Part shown: positions 36,304 through 47,500 of the stretch, piece by piece
Layout: the number at the start of each line of letters is the position of its first letter
Position numbering within the stretch: the first letter of the stretch is position 1
From: Bacteroidota bacterium
GTDB taxonomy: Bacteria; Bacteroidota; Bacteroidia; NS11-12g; UBA955
Length of the DNA: 53,040 nucleotides
Assembly (NCBI GenBank): GCA_025354385.1
Contig: JANXMZ010000034.1
Coordinates: 1 to 53,040, forward strand
Direction of reading: 5' to 3'
The notes under the pieces: generated by a model
Told to the model about the DNA's origin: nothing
The model's input: only the letters and a program-made list of their open reading frames with translations
The model's database searches: none
Position numbers and translations under genes: made by a program

Positions 36304-39300
36304 ATGAAAAGTTTTAGTTTAAAAAGTTTAGTTTTAGTAGTTTTAATTTTGTTGGGTAAAAAGACTTATGCTTGCAACATTGCGCCAGCATTCAGTTATA
36401 CCACAACACACACTTGTGGATTGCCATACATTGTTAAGGCAAAAAATACGTCCACAGGTAGTTTTAAAAACAAAGCCATTTTTTGGTGGAAAGTGAATAA
36501 TGTTTTAGTAGATTCTACCAAAGGATTGGATTCAATAAAATTGTTATTAAAAAGAACTGGTTCTAATTCTATAAAATTATTCGTTAGGGATTCTTCAGGA
36601 TGTATAGATTCTTCTTCGGCTGCTTCAATAACAGTTGCAAGCAACGCTAAATCTATCATCGATCAATCGGGCAATGCTTCTTACAGTCCATATTGGATTA
36701 ATTGTATTCAATACATTGCAGATCCTGATACTTTTTCCGTTAAAATTGAATCCAATGATACCTTGAAGAAATTAAAAATATTTTGGGGAGATGGTTCTTT
36801 AGATACAACCGGTTCTGATTTTGCACCTCACAATGTTAAAACACATTTATACACGCAACTGGGTGTGTTCACCTTTAAGGTAGTTACCAAAAATGGAGCG
36901 TGTATAGATACAGTATATGGTACTGCTTACAATCAAAGACAACCTACTGCTGGTATTGTTGGTCCGCCATCTGGTGGAAACAGAGGTTGTGTACCTTTTG
37001 TAATTAAAATTGTAAATGCTTCTTACAATATCTCTGACAACACTACTTTTGATATTGACTGGGGCAATGGCGATAATGAAACAAAAGCAGCAAGTGCCTA
37101 TGCCGATACCATCTACCACAAATACGTAAAAGGTATTTGCAATGCAGTTTTAAAAATTAAAGCTCAAAATGCTTGTGGAAGTTCATTGGCAACTTGGAAT
37201 CCAGTAGATGTTAGCGATAAGGATAAAGCCCTATGGACAGTTACAACTACTTGCGATCCAACAAAGAATTTTGTATTTCAAAATGCAACTGATGATAAAT
37301 ATTGTTTATTGCCAGATTTGAAAGAATATTTTTGGGATTTTGGCGATGGAACTACTGTTGGTTGGACTAGCAGTAAAGCAGATCAAACGCATAAATATTC
37401 GAAAGAAGGCGATTACTATATCACCCTTATTTCTAAAAATGGTTGCGGAAAAGATACTTTTAAATCTTTGTTGAGAGTATACCACAATCCCAAAGCTGGT
37501 TTTGTATATGATATTAACAGAGGCTGTAAACCTTTAAATGTAAATGTGAAAGATACTTCTAAAGGCAGAGGGTATGTGCGAACTTGGACCATAACAGATA
37601 AAAATGGAACCACCACTTATACTGATTCTTTATTGTCCTATTCATTTAAGAATGCAGGGGTATATACTATTCAATTAAAGGTGGCCAACAAATGTTCTGC
37701 AGATTCAGTAACAAAAACATTTACAGTAAATGATAAACCAACTGCAAAATTTGCAAATATTGCTGGTACTTGTATTCCCGTAACGGTTAATTATAATAAC
37801 ACTTCAACTTCATACTTTAGCAACCCAACTTACGATTGGAATTTTGGCGATGGTACTAATAGTACTGCAAAAAATCCTGCTTCAAAAGTATATGCTACTG
37901 CGGGTAATTACACTGTTCGTTTAATTGTTAAAGATAGTTGCGGTAACGATACCTTTCAACAAACTTTTACAGCTTATGGTTTACCAAAAGCCATTTTGGT
38001 TGGAGATACAGTTGGTTGCACTTTCGATTCATTAAAGTTTATTAATCAATCTACCAATTCAAATCAATACAATTGGACCTTCGGGGATAATACTACAGAT
38101 TCTTTGACAACAAAAGGTAACTATAAACACATGTATGTTTTAGCTGGGCTATTCCAAGTGCGATTAATTGCAGGTACTGGTTCAGGATGCAAGGATACCA
38201 CTTATCATAACCTAAGAATTAAACCAGGAGCAAAAGCACAATTTAGCATTAATCAATCTTATGCATGCACACCTGCTACTTTCAAATTTACAAATTCAAG
38301 TATTTATGGAAAGGATTTCAGATGGTATGCCAATGGGAAATTAATATCTACGAATATGAATCTTTCTGATTCAGTTTTGAGCACTGATAGCAGCGTAGTG
38401 AAATTAAAATTAATCACCACCAGCGCATCTTCTTGCCAAGGCGATTCAATGGAGAAAATTTATTTCACACCTAAAAATCCAAAGGCATTAATCGGCAATA
38501 AAGATTCAGGTTGTGGTATCTTAAAGGTAAATTTTAAAAACAATTCAACCAATGCCTACACTTATTTGTGGAATTTAGGCAATGGTCAAACTTCAACAAG
38601 TTTAACGCCATCAGTAAATTATCCATCTGCTAAAACAAGGGATACTACCTACAACATTAAATTAAATGTAACTAATTGGGCAGGTTGTAAAGATTCCACA
38701 AACGCTATTGTAAAAGTGTTTCCTGGTCCCACTGCCGCTTTCGCTGCAAACAAATACAATGGTTGCGGTCCATTAGCTGTTAGTTTTACAAATCAATCTA
38801 CCACCAATAATAGCAATAATGTTAATACCTTAAATTATAAATGGTATTTTAATAATGGCACAACTTCTACTGCAACAAATCCTACTTCAACTTTTAATGC
38901 AAGTATTACTAAAGATACTTTTTATGTGGTATCTCTAAAAACCACCACTATGAATGGTTGTTATGATTCAATTTCTAAAAACATTCAGGTATATCCAAAA
39001 CCATTGGTAAGTTTTAGAGCTGATAAATTAAGTGGTTGTCAGTTGTTAAAAGTAAATTATATCAATCAATCATCTCCACGCGATACTGGGTCTATTAATA
39101 TCATGAGCTTTAATTGGAGTGCTGGCAATGGTCAAACAGGGAATACGCAAAATTTCTTAGCAACATTCAAAGCTTCATTAAGCAAAGACACCATTTATAA
39201 AACCAAATTGGTAGGCTACAGTGAACACGGTTGCAAAGACAGTAATACCATCAGTATTACAGTGCATCCTGATCCTAAAGCTCAATTCAGTTTAAATGTA

Positions 39301-41862
39301 CTGAGTGGTTGTACACCTTTAAATATTACTACCAATAATACCTCAGTTTCTTATGATGGAGGAGCATTAAGCCACTCATGGAAATTCGGCAATGGTGTTA
39401 TCGGGTTCAATAAAAATGATACCGTTGTTTTCTATAATTATTCTAATAAAGATACCTCTTTTAATGTTTGGTACGAAACCACCAGTCAGTATGGATGTAA
39501 AGATACTGCCGTTCAGAGTTTGATAGTAAGACCAAAACCAGTAGCCGGTTTTACCACTTCTACCAAAAAAGGTTGTGCACCCTTACAAGTAAATTTAAAA
39601 GATATTTCTGTGAATCCAAATACCTACTATTGGGGCATTGGCAATCAATTAAGCACAGCCGGTAATAATAAAACGATGCTATTGCCAGGTATCAAGTTAT
39701 TTGATACCTCGTATTATGTAAGTCATGCCGTTACCTCTGTGTATGGTTGTTTAAGCGATACTGTTTATCAGCAAATATTGGTATTGGGTCGTCCGGATGC
39801 CGACTTTGAAATTGCCAAAGATTCATTGTGTGCGAAAGAATATGTCAACATCGTTAACAACAGTTTGGGTGGTTTTAAATACAATTGGAAATTTGGAGAT
39901 AATACAACTTCAACTTTAGTAAACCCACGCCATAAATATTATATCAATCCGTTGAACTATAGAGATACTATTTATCATATCTCTGTGGAAGTAATTTCAT
40001 CTGCTGGTTGCAAGGATACAGCAAATAATGACGTGTACTTGGTGAATAAACCGAAAGATCTTTTGACCTTGAGCAGAAGCACTGGTTGCACAAATTTAGA
40101 AGTTACCATGAGTCATTCTTCTAAAACCTTCACAACAGATTTTTGGGATTTTGGGGATAACACTGGACAGTCCACTCAAGATGCAGTAACACATGTTTAC
40201 AGCAATCCGGCCAATATTACTTACTCTCCTAAAATTACTTTGCGCAGGCAAAGGTTCAATTGCTATGATACTGCTTCTGCCATATTATTGGTATACCCAA
40301 AACCTACTGCAGATTTAAAAGCTTCAAGAAATAACCCATGCGACATTGGTTATTATCAATTCATCAATAAGTCTAAAAATTACAATCAAAACGAATGGAC
40401 TTTCAATGATGGTTCAGTATATGTTTCATCAAGCTTCTCCAAGGTGTTGCCTTCTGCTCAAGTGGTCGATACTTTCTACTCCGTTCAATTGGTAGTTAAA
40501 AATGCATATGGTTGCGCAGATACTGCCGACTTGAACATTAAAGTGAAGCCGAAGATGAAAATTAAATTCAGCAAAGATCAAACGGAGGCATGTGAGAAGG
40601 GAGTTGTTAATTTTAAAAATGAATCAATCAATACTGTAAGATATTTCTGGAAATTTGGTGATGGCGGATTGTCAACAGAAAAAAATCCTTCTTACGTTTA
40701 TAATAAATTTGGAACTTATAGAATCATGTTATTTGGATACGACCAAGATGGTTGTGTGGATAGCACCGATGGTAGCGATATTTTCAATGTAATTGAAAGA
40801 CCAACTGCGGATTTCGATTTCTTGATGAAGAAACCAATGTTGCCAAATGCAATTGTAAGTTTTGTAGGTAAACCAATGATAAAAACCGTCAACATCAATG
40901 CATTGAGATTTGATTGGGATTTCGGAGATGGTTCAACACAAGATGCTAGCAACAGCCTAAAGGATCCAGATCACACATACGTAAATGCAGGGAATGTGGA
41001 AGTAAGATTCACAGTTTACAACAAACAATGTTCAGATTTTATTATTAAACCAATATTCATTCAAAATGCAAAACCGATTGTTAAATTCTCTGCCGATAAG
41101 TTTGAGGGTTGTGCACCATTGACTGTTAAATTTATTAATACAACTTCGCATGCTACCACTTATCGTTGGATTTTTGGAGATGGTTCGCCCGATTCAGATG
41201 AAGAAAATCCTACGCATGTATTTGAGTTTGCTGGACAATGGGACGTTACTTTAATTGCTACTGGTATTGGAGGTTCTACAACAGTTACCTTGCCAGGAAT
41301 GATCACTGTTTATCCAAAACCAAAAGCAGATTTTACAGTTGATTCAAGATATATGAGTTTGCCAAATGCCAATTTCTTTATTACTAATTTAACCAATAAT
41401 TCAATTGGACAAAAATGGATATTGAACGATAGCATAGGAAACATCATTAATACATCGAATATGAGAAACCCAAATTTCACCATTAATACCAGTGGTAGAT
41501 TCGGAGTAAAATTAATTGCTACCAACAGTTATAATTGTTCAGATACTTTATATAAACCGGAATACTTAACCACCATGTTGCCGGGATATTGTTATGTGCC
41601 AACTGCATTTACTCCAAATCACAATGGCAGAAACGATGCATTTAAGCCGTCGTTAGTAAATGTAAGTCCTAATAATTACACGTTTGCCATCTTCACCAGA
41701 TGGGGTCAAAAAGTGTTTGAAACAGATGATATCAATGCGGAATGGGATGGTACTTTCAACGGACAATTGTGCGAACAAGAAAATTATGTTTGGAAAGTAA
41801 GTGGTCAATATGAAAACAATGATGAGTTTACATTCAGAGGAATTGTAGCACTCATTAGATAG
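36304..41862 (+). CDS. Giant PKD-repeat protein with T9SS type B sorting domain
   Basis: 1852 residues with a signal peptide. I count about 17 PKD-like modules from the recurring W-x-F-G-D-G-x-x/S-T type motifs (e.g. YFWDFGDGTT, YDWNFGDGTN, YNWTFGDNTT, FDWDFGDGST, YRWIFGDGSP) spaced 85-110 residues apart, each starting with a Cys and a PKDxF-type turn. The last about 95 residues (CYVPTAFTPNHNGRNDAFKP...FAIFTRWGQKVFETDDINAEWDGTFNGQLCEQENYVWKVSG) are the gliding-type CTD that sends the protein through the T9SS. It may form a long surface adhesin or filament. A strong terminator follows at 41929. Confidence 0.93.
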   Translation: MKSFSLKSLVLVVLILLGKKTYACNIAPAFSYTTTHTCGLPYIVKAKNTSTGSFKNKAIFWWKVNNVLVDSTKGLDSIKLLLKRTGSNSIKLFVRDSSGCIDSSSAASITVASNAKSIIDQSGNASYSPYWINCIQYIADPDTFSVKIESNDTLKKLKIFWGDGSLDTTGSDFAPHNVKTHLYTQLGVFTFKVVTKNGACIDTVYGTAYNQRQPTAGIVGPPSGGNRGCVPFVIKIVNASYNISDNTTFDIDWGNGDNETKAASAYADTIYHKYVKGICNAVLKIKAQNACGSSLATWNPVDVSDKDKALWTVTTTCDPTKNFVFQNATDDKYCLLPDLKEYFWDFGDGTTVGWTSSKADQTHKYSKEGDYYITLISKNGCGKDTFKSLLRVYHNPKAGFVYDINRGCKPLNVNVKDTSKGRGYVRTWTITDKNGTTTYTDSLLSYSFKNAGVYTIQLKVANKCSADSVTKTFTVNDKPTAKFANIAGTCIPVTVNYNNTSTSYFSNPTYDWNFGDGTNSTAKNPASKVYATAGNYTVRLIVKDSCGNDTFQQTFTAYGLPKAILVGDTVGCTFDSLKFINQSTNSNQYNWTFGDNTTDSLTTKGNYKHMYVLAGLFQVRLIAGTGSGCKDTTYHNLRIKPGAKAQFSINQSYACTPATFKFTNSSIYGKDFRWYANGKLISTNMNLSDSVLSTDSSVVKLKLITTSASSCQGDSMEKIYFTPKNPKALIGNKDSGCGILKVNFKNNSTNAYTYLWNLGNGQTSTSLTPSVNYPSAKTRDTTYNIKLNVTNWAGCKDSTNAIVKVFPGPTAAFAANKYNGCGPLAVSFTNQSTTNNSNNVNTLNYKWYFNNGTTSTATNPTSTFNASITKDTFYVVSLKTTTMNGCYDSISKNIQVYPKPLVSFRADKLSGCQLLKVNYINQSSPRDTGSINIMSFNWSAGNGQTGNTQNFLATFKASLSKDTIYKTKLVGYSEHGCKDSNTISITVHPDPKAQFSLNVLSGCTPLNITTNNTSVSYDGGALSHSWKFGNGVIGFNKNDTVVFYNYSNKDTSFNVWYETTSQYGCKDTAVQSLIVRPKPVAGFTTSTKKGCAPLQVNLKDISVNPNTYYWGIGNQLSTAGNNKTMLLPGIKLFDTSYYVSHAVTSVYGCLSDTVYQQILVLGRPDADFEIAKDSLCAKEYVNIVNNSLGGFKYNWKFGDNTTSTLVNPRHKYYINPLNYRDTIYHISVEVISSAGCKDTANNDVYLVNKPKDLLTLSRSTGCTNLEVTMSHSSKTFTTDFWDFGDNTGQSTQDAVTHVYSNPANITYSPKITLRRQRFNCYDTASAILLVYPKPTADLKASRNNPCDIGYYQFINKSKNYNQNEWTFNDGSVYVSSSFSKVLPSAQVVDTFYSVQLVVKNAYGCADTADLNIKVKPKMKIKFSKDQTEACEKGVVNFKNESINTVRYFWKFGDGGLSTEKNPSYVYNKFGTYRIMLFGYDQDGCVDSTDGSDIFNVIERPTADFDFLMKKPMLPNAIVSFVGKPMIKTVNINALRFDWDFGDGSTQDASNSLKDPDHTYVNAGNVEVRFTVYNKQCSDFIIKPIFIQNAKPIVKFSADKFEGCAPLTVKFINTTSHATTYRWIFGDGSPDSDEENPTHVFEFAGQWDVTLIATGIGGSTTVTLPGMITVYPKPKADFTVDSRYMSLPNANFFITNLTNNSIGQKWILNDSIGNIINTSNMRNPNFTINTSGRFGVKLIATNSYNCSDTLYKPEYLTTMLPGYCYVPTAFTPNHNGRNDAFKPSLVNVSPNNYTFAIFTRWGQKVFETDDINAEWDGTFNGQLCEQENYVWKVSGQYENNDEFTFRGIVALIR

Positions 41863-41928
41863 AATACATTTTGTGCTTTTTCTACCGGCTGACTACCGGG
41901 ACTTATTTAATATGGTTGGTAAAAAATT

Positions 41929-41956
41929 GGGTCGCTTTGAAGGAGTGACCCTTTTT
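41929..41956 (+). terminator. Rho-independent terminator of the giant PKD gene
   Basis: GGGTCGCT (41929-41936), loop of seven bases, AGTGACCC (41944-41951) with one G-T wobble, followed by five T (41952-41956). It stands 67 bases after the stop codon. Confidence 0.85.
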
Positions 41957-42147
41957 ATTTTCAGTTCCTTTTTGTCAAAAAGAAAAAGACAAATGGGTTA
42001 GACCAGAGTGGGTAAATATGATTTATGAATGGCAACATGTTGGGTTGAGGAAATGTTATTTTTTTATGCATCAACATGAAGAAGCATAGTCACCCTAACT
42101 TTGTAAATATTGAATTGAAAATTAAATCAAAGATGTAATTTATATCC
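41957..42147. other. Gene-poor stretch with an orphan plus-strand promoter
   Basis: Part of a region without a large gene between the terminator at 41956 and the E2 gene end at 42230. It contains a plus-strand -7 box TAACTTTG at 42096-42103 with no annotated gene after it; the first start codon is ATG 42148, giving a 19-codon frame. Apart from a short CTTTTT/AAAAAG hairpin near 41970 nothing else is seen. Confidence 0.45.
42096..42103 (+). promoter_or_regulatory. Orphan -7 box (TAACTTTG)
   Basis: An exact consensus match on the plus strand, pointing at the 3' end of the minus-strand E2 gene. It may drive a small RNA or the 19-codon frame at 42148-42207, or be a remnant. Confidence 0.4.
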
Positions 42148-42207
42148 ATGTTCCAAAATTCATTCAAACTAAAAAGGATTGCTCTAAAAAAAGCGTTATT
42201 TGTTTAG
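42148..42207 (+). CDS. Possible 19-residue basic peptide
   Basis: ATG 42148 to TAG 42205-42207 encodes a short basic, amphipathic peptide (FKLKRIALKKALFV at its end). It lies 45 bases after the orphan -7 box. The length gives no statistical support; a non-coding transcript is an equal explanation. Confidence 0.2.
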   Translation: MFQNSFKLKRIALKKALFV

Positions 42208-42229
42208 GCTAAAAAAATCTATTTTATAC

Positions 42230-43453
42230 TTAAACCAACATCTTCACTGGTTCTTCCAAATACTCTTTCAAAGTATTGAGGAATTTAGAACCTACTACAC
42301 CATCTACAATTCTGTGGTCGCAACTCAAAGTTACTTTCATAATATTGGTTTTGGCAATTTCGCCTTTTACAATGCCCACTGTTTCTGTAACAGCACCAAC
42401 CGCCAATATACAGGCATCTGGTGGATTGATAATACCGGTGAATTCCTCGATGCCAAACATGCCTAAATTAGAAATGGTAAAAGTATTACCTGCCCAATCA
42501 GTGGGTTGTAATTTTTTCTCTTTAGCTTTTGCATTAAATGCTTTCACTTCAGAACTAATAGAGGATAGTGATTTTTGATCTGCAAATTTTACAACAGGTA
42601 CTAATAAACCATCATCTACTGCCATTGCCACACCGATGTGTATATGGTGATTGAATCTTATTTTTGTACCTAGCCAGCTCGCATTCACCCATTGGTGTTT
42701 CCTTAAGGCCAGTGAAGCCGCTTTTACAATCATATCGTTAACGGATATTTTCACCTCACCACTTGCATTCATTGCAGAGCGGGCTGCCAATGCTTGGTCC
42801 ATATTAATCTGCATGGTAAGGTAAAAGTGAGGTGCTGTAAATTTACTCTCTGCCAAACGGGCTGCAATGGTTTTGCGCATCTGTGAAACATTTATTTCGT
42901 CATAACTTTCGGTTCCACCCACATACACCGCGCCGGTATTAACAGAGGCCGGTTTAAAGTTTTCAATATCACTTTTAATGATTCGGCCGTTCTCCCCACT
43001 GCCAGCAATGGCTGCAATATCAATGCCCTTATCTTGAGCTAATTTCTTAGCCAATGGAGATGCTTTGATGCGTTGATCATTATTGGCTACTATATTTGCA
43101 ACAGGAGCACCAACAGCGCTTGGTGTTGATACGGCGGCAACAGTTTCTTTTTTCTCTTCTGTATTGGCTTTAGGGGCACTGCCTGCACCATTAAGTAAAG
43201 CAGAAAAATCCTCACCCTGAGCACCAACAATTGCAATTACTGAATCTACTGGAGCAGCATCGCCTTCATTAATTGCAAAGTGAAGGATGGTTCCTTTTTC
43301 GTAATTTTCGAGGTCCATGGTTGCTTTGTCAGTCTCAACCTCTGCAAGTATATCACCACCTTTAATGGTGTCGCCTATCTTGTAATTCCATTTACGCACT
43401 ACGCCTTCTGTCATAGTATCGCTCATTTTGGGCATTTTTATCGCTACCGCCAT
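42230..43453 (-). CDS. pdhC: Pyruvate dehydrogenase E2, dihydrolipoamide acetyltransferase
   Basis: 407 residues on the minus strand. A lipoyl domain (1-80) with the lipoylated Lys43 in ETDKATM, then an Ala/Thr-rich linker, an E3/E1-binding domain (about 125-165; ASPLAKKLAQDKGIDIAAIAGSG) and the catalytic acetyltransferase domain ending with DHRIVDGVVGSKFL, whose His and Asp are the active-site pair. The start motif PKMSDTMTEG and length are those of the single-lipoyl E2 of Bacteroidota pyruvate dehydrogenase. It moves acetyl groups from E1 to CoA. E1 and E3 are not adjacent. A 2-oxo acid dehydrogenase E2 of other substrate is less likely. Confidence 0.92.
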   Translation of the reverse strand: MAVAIKMPKMSDTMTEGVVRKWNYKIGDTIKGGDILAEVETDKATMDLENYEKGTILHFAINEGDAAPVDSVIAIVGAQGEDFSALLNGAGSAPKANTEEKKETVAAVSTPSAVGAPVANIVANNDQRIKASPLAKKLAQDKGIDIAAIAGSGENGRIIKSDIENFKPASVNTGAVYVGGTESYDEINVSQMRKTIAARLAESKFTAPHFYLTMQINMDQALAARSAMNASGEVKISVNDMIVKAASLALRKHQWVNASWLGTKIRFNHHIHIGVAMAVDDGLLVPVVKFADQKSLSSISSEVKAFNAKAKEKKLQPTDWAGNTFTISNLGMFGIEEFTGIINPPDACILAVGAVTETVGIVKGEIAKTNIMKVTLSCDHRIVDGVVGSKFLNTLKEYLEEPVKMLV

Positions 43454-43475
43454 AATTTCAAATTAATATTAAGTG

Positions 43476-43483
43476 CAAACCTA
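43476..43483 (-). promoter_or_regulatory. -7 box (TAGGTTTG on the minus strand) of the E2 gene
   Basis: An exact TAnnTTTG match on the minus strand, 22 bases before the E2 start codon at 43453. Confidence 0.55.
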
Positions 43484-43556
43484 ACTATAAACAAGCAAAT
43501 GCGCAAAAGGTTATCAATTCTTTTTATGGATATTAATTCCTCACTTATTTTTCGCG

Positions 43557-43564
43557 TAATTTTG
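43557..43564 (+). promoter_or_regulatory. -7 box (TAATTTTG) of the asparaginase gene
   Basis: An exact TAnnTTTG match, 13 bases before ATG 43578. It is divergent to the E2 promoter with about 75 bases between the two boxes. Confidence 0.6.
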
Positions 43565-43577
43565 ACCACGATTCAAA

Positions 43578-44510
43578 ATGAAAAAAATTGCAATTGCTAT
43601 ACATGGGGGTGCTGGTACCATTGCCCCACATTTGCTTACCACTGAGTTGGAAAAGGCTTATTTAAAAGGTCTGGAGGATGCTTTGAAACAGGGTTATGAA
43701 ACGTTGAAAAACAATGGTTCTGCTACCAATGCTGTCGCAATAGCGGTGATGTGCTTGGAAGATAATCCCCTGTTTAATGCTGGAAAAGGGGCCGTATTTA
43801 ATCATATTGGTGGGCATGAGTTGGATGCCGCTATTATGCAGGGTATTGATTTAAAGGCTGGCGCTGCCTGTGGAGTTACGGGCATTAAAAACCCTGTATT
43901 GCTGGCCAAAGCTATTATGGAAAAATCGGAACATGTTATGATGGCTGGCAATGGAGCTTTTGAATTTGCAAGGCAGAATGGAATAGTGATAGAAGATGAA
44001 GCCTATTTTTATACCGAGCACCGTTACAAACAATGGCAAGATTTAAAAGATTCAGAAAATTTTCAATTGGATCATTCGGAAGTAAAAAGTGAAAAAAAAT
44101 TTGGAACTGTAGGTGCCGTTGCTCTGGATGAACAGGGCAATATGGCTGCTGCGACCAGCACTGGGGGCATGACCAATAAAAAATTTGGACGCATTGGAGA
44201 TTCACCAGTTATTGGCGCTGGTACTTATGCAAATAATGCCACTTGTGCTATAAGCTGTACGGGTCATGGTGAGTTATTCCTAAGAAGTGTTGTAGCCTAC
44301 GATATTAGTTGTTTAATGGAATATAAAAATTTTACTTTAAAGCAAGCCTGCGATTTAGTGGTGTATGATAAACTTGTAAAAATTGGAGGAGAGGGCGGAC
44401 TAGTGGCCTTAGATGCAAAAGGTGATATTGAAATGCCTTTTAACAGTGAAGGTATGTATAGGGCTAAAATCAATATCAATGGTGATATAGAAGTAAAAAT
44501 TTATAAATAA
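43578..44510 (+). CDS. iaaA: Isoaspartyl peptidase / plant-type L-asparaginase
   Basis: 310 residues, N-terminal nucleophile hydrolase. The precursor should cleave itself before Thr177 in GTVGAVALDEQGN; the new N-terminal Thr is the nucleophile and GGMTNKKFGRIGDSP..GAGTYAN is the second signature. The N-terminal HGGAGTI motif is also present. It removes isoaspartyl dipeptides and hydrolyses Asn. No signal peptide is seen, so it is cytoplasmic. Confidence 0.93.
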   Translation: MKKIAIAIHGGAGTIAPHLLTTELEKAYLKGLEDALKQGYETLKNNGSATNAVAIAVMCLEDNPLFNAGKGAVFNHIGGHELDAAIMQGIDLKAGAACGVTGIKNPVLLAKAIMEKSEHVMMAGNGAFEFARQNGIVIEDEAYFYTEHRYKQWQDLKDSENFQLDHSEVKSEKKFGTVGAVALDEQGNMAAATSTGGMTNKKFGRIGDSPVIGAGTYANNATCAISCTGHGELFLRSVVAYDISCLMEYKNFTLKQACDLVVYDKLVKIGGEGGLVALDAKGDIEMPFNSEGMYRAKININGDIEVKIYK

Positions 44511-44521
44511 ATTAAATTTCT

Positions 44522-44529
44522 TACATTTG
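44522..44529 (+). promoter_or_regulatory. -7 box (TACATTTG) of the beta-helix T9SS gene
   Basis: An exact TAnnTTTG match, 14 bases before ATG 44544. Confidence 0.6.
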
Positions 44530-44543
44530 TTTATACTTGTCTT

Positions 44544-47500
44544 ATGAAAAATTGGTTACTCAAAATTGCATTATTCACACTCGTTTTTATTTTCAGTCAT
44601 GCACAATTATATGCGAAGAAATATTACATTAAATTTTCGGGAAGTGATGCGGCCAATGGCCTTTCCATTACAAATGCTTGGCAAACTATTTCGAAAGTAA
44701 ATGCCACTGTTTTTTCTGCTGGAGATACTGTCTTATTTGAAGGTGGTAGTACCTTTATTGGCAATATTTATTTCAGTCCTAGCAGTTATGGTATACCTAA
44801 AAAACCAATTCTCATTAGTTCCTATGGGTCCGGAAAGGCTACTATTAGTGCAGGCAATGGCAATGGTGTTTTTGGATACAACAATGGAGGAATTGAGGTA
44901 AAGAATTTAATTATCACGGGTTCTGGTTATGCCTCAAACAATGGTGTTGGGGTTTATTTTTTCATGGATAAAATTAAGAACGCAAAAATAAAGCACATAG
45001 AAATTGAGAATGTGGAAGTGAGTGGTTTTAAAACCTCCGGTATTCAAATTGGAAGTTGGCCTTCAGATTCTAGCAGAAGCGGTTACGATAGTGTAAAAAT
45101 AACAGGGTGCTATGCCCATGATAATGGCTTGAGCGGTATTAGCATGTATGGGTATTACAAATTAAGTGATACAGCCTATTCGCATAAAAATATTTGGATA
45201 CGCAGATGCATTGCGGCTCATAACGATGGTATTTTGGGCATGAGCACGCACAGTGGAAGTGGCATTATTATTGGGCAGGTGGATACTTGTGTAATGGAGT
45301 ATTGCGAAGCTTATGAAAATGGCAAGAACAATAATTATGCAGGTGGTGGACCAGCGGGTATTTGGGCATGGGATTCTCGTTCTGTTGTTATTCAGTATTG
45401 TTATGCCCACCACAACCGTTCTCAAACAGGGGATGGTGATGGTTTTGATTTGGATGGAGGGGTTCAGTACTCCATGATGCAATACAATTATTCACATGAT
45501 AATGATGGTCCTGGTTTTTTAATTGCACAGTTTACTGGAGCAAGAAAAATGAAAAATATTGCGGTGCGTTATAATATTAGTGAGCGAGATGGCAAAGGTT
45601 TAGGGGCACTGATTTGGAGCGGCGATCCACCTTCAAAAGTGACTGCGGAGAAAATTGATTTTTATAACAATACCATTTTTATTGATACCATTGGCAGTGG
45701 CTTTGCAAATGGAGCTATGGCAGTTTATAATACGTATGGAGCCATGAAAGATATACGTATTTGCAATAATATTTTTGTGACAAAAAATAATGCAACCATA
45801 GTAGATATTAGTAAAACACTGAATTTGAAATTTTATAACAACGCTTATTACGACTATGGCAATGGTTATAAATTTATAGACAAGGGTACCACATACTCAT
45901 CTTTAATTACATGGCGTGGAGCTACAGGGCAAGAGTTTTACAATGGCAAAAACACTGGATTCAAAATTGATCCAGGACTAATGAATATTGGAGGTGGTAA
46001 AAATATTTCAGGAGTAGATTCTTTGAAAACAATTAAGGCCTATAGATTAAGTAATTCATCGGCATTGATAGGCAAAGGAATTATTATTGATACACTATTT
46101 GGGTTTAATAATTTAGTGACCGATTTTTACGGAGATACCATGGTCATCAATAATCAATATTCGCTTGGGGCGCATGAGATAGAGGCGCCAAAGGCACAAT
46201 TTACCTCTAGCAATGTTTGCTTGGGTGTCAGCATTAGATTCATTAATCGCAGTTTAAAATCTTTAGCCTATTTATGGAAGTTTGGTGATGGCGCCAGCTC
46301 CTCTGCTTTTTCCCCAAATTACACTTATACAAGCATAGGTAAATATACAGTAACTTTAATAGCATATGGTAAATTCGGCTACATCGATTCCTTGAAAAAA
46401 ACTATAGAGATTTATGAAACGCCAAAAGCAATTTTTAATATTTTGAATACTTCATTATGCCAAAAGGCAACTATCGATTTTAATAATACTTCAACAGGTA
46501 CTGCAACTTATTTATGGACCTATGGGGATAGTTCAAAAAGTACTCAAATAAATGGTTCTCATGTTTATAAAATTGCAGGTTCGTATGCTGTAAAATTGCT
46601 GCTAGTAAACGCGCAAAATTGCAGGGATAGTGCTTCTACCGTTTTACTTGTTTATCCAAAGCCTGTGGCTGGTTTTTCTTCTACTGGACATTGCGCAAAA
46701 GCCGATATTACCTTCAAAAATAATAGCATTGCAGCAAGTGTATACAATTGGCGATTAGGAGATAGCACTGCTTCCATCATTAAAGATCCTCATCATATCT
46801 ATCAATATTCAGGAACCAAAATTATACAACTCATAGTTTCATCAAGTAATTTTTGCAACGATACAATTCTTCAAACTATTCTAATTGATAGCAAACCTCA
46901 TGCAAGTTTTAGTATACAAAATCATTGTTTGAAAGATACTTTACCATTGTTAAATAATAGCACTACCGATAGTGCTTATCATTGGGATTTTGGAGATGGC
47001 AATGGTTCGTTAATTAAAACCCCCGTACAAATTTATAATGCCATTGGTGATTATAATATTCAATTAAGAGTCGTCAATAAAAGTTTATGTTCAGATACAT
47101 TGGAAGGCAAAGTGCGAGTGAACGATTTGCCCTCGGTAATATTCTCTTATAAGCGTTTCAATGATAGTTTTCATTTTGCAGCAAATGATACACAACTTAG
47201 TAATTATTTGTGGACTGTAGATAATGTTGCCAATACCATTCATTCATCCCAATTGGGATTTCGTTTTAACAAAAAGGGATTACATAAAATTCGTTTGAAG
47301 GCTGAAAATAGTAATGGCTGCAGTGATACCTTTTTGCAGATAATAGATAATTCACTCAATATTCAGAGTACAAAAGTAAGTTGGATAGAAAATCTTCAAG
47401 TTCAACCCAATCCTTTCAATGAAATATTGAAATTGCAATTTGAATCATTACAGAATGGAAAGGGAAGAATTCAGCTTTTGGATATGCATGGAAAATTAGT

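Noticed and set aside
36304..41862. CRISPR-like regular repetition in the PKD genes
   Set aside because: The periodicity comes from coding PKD modules 85-110 residues apart with divergent DNA; there are no identical short repeats with spacers.
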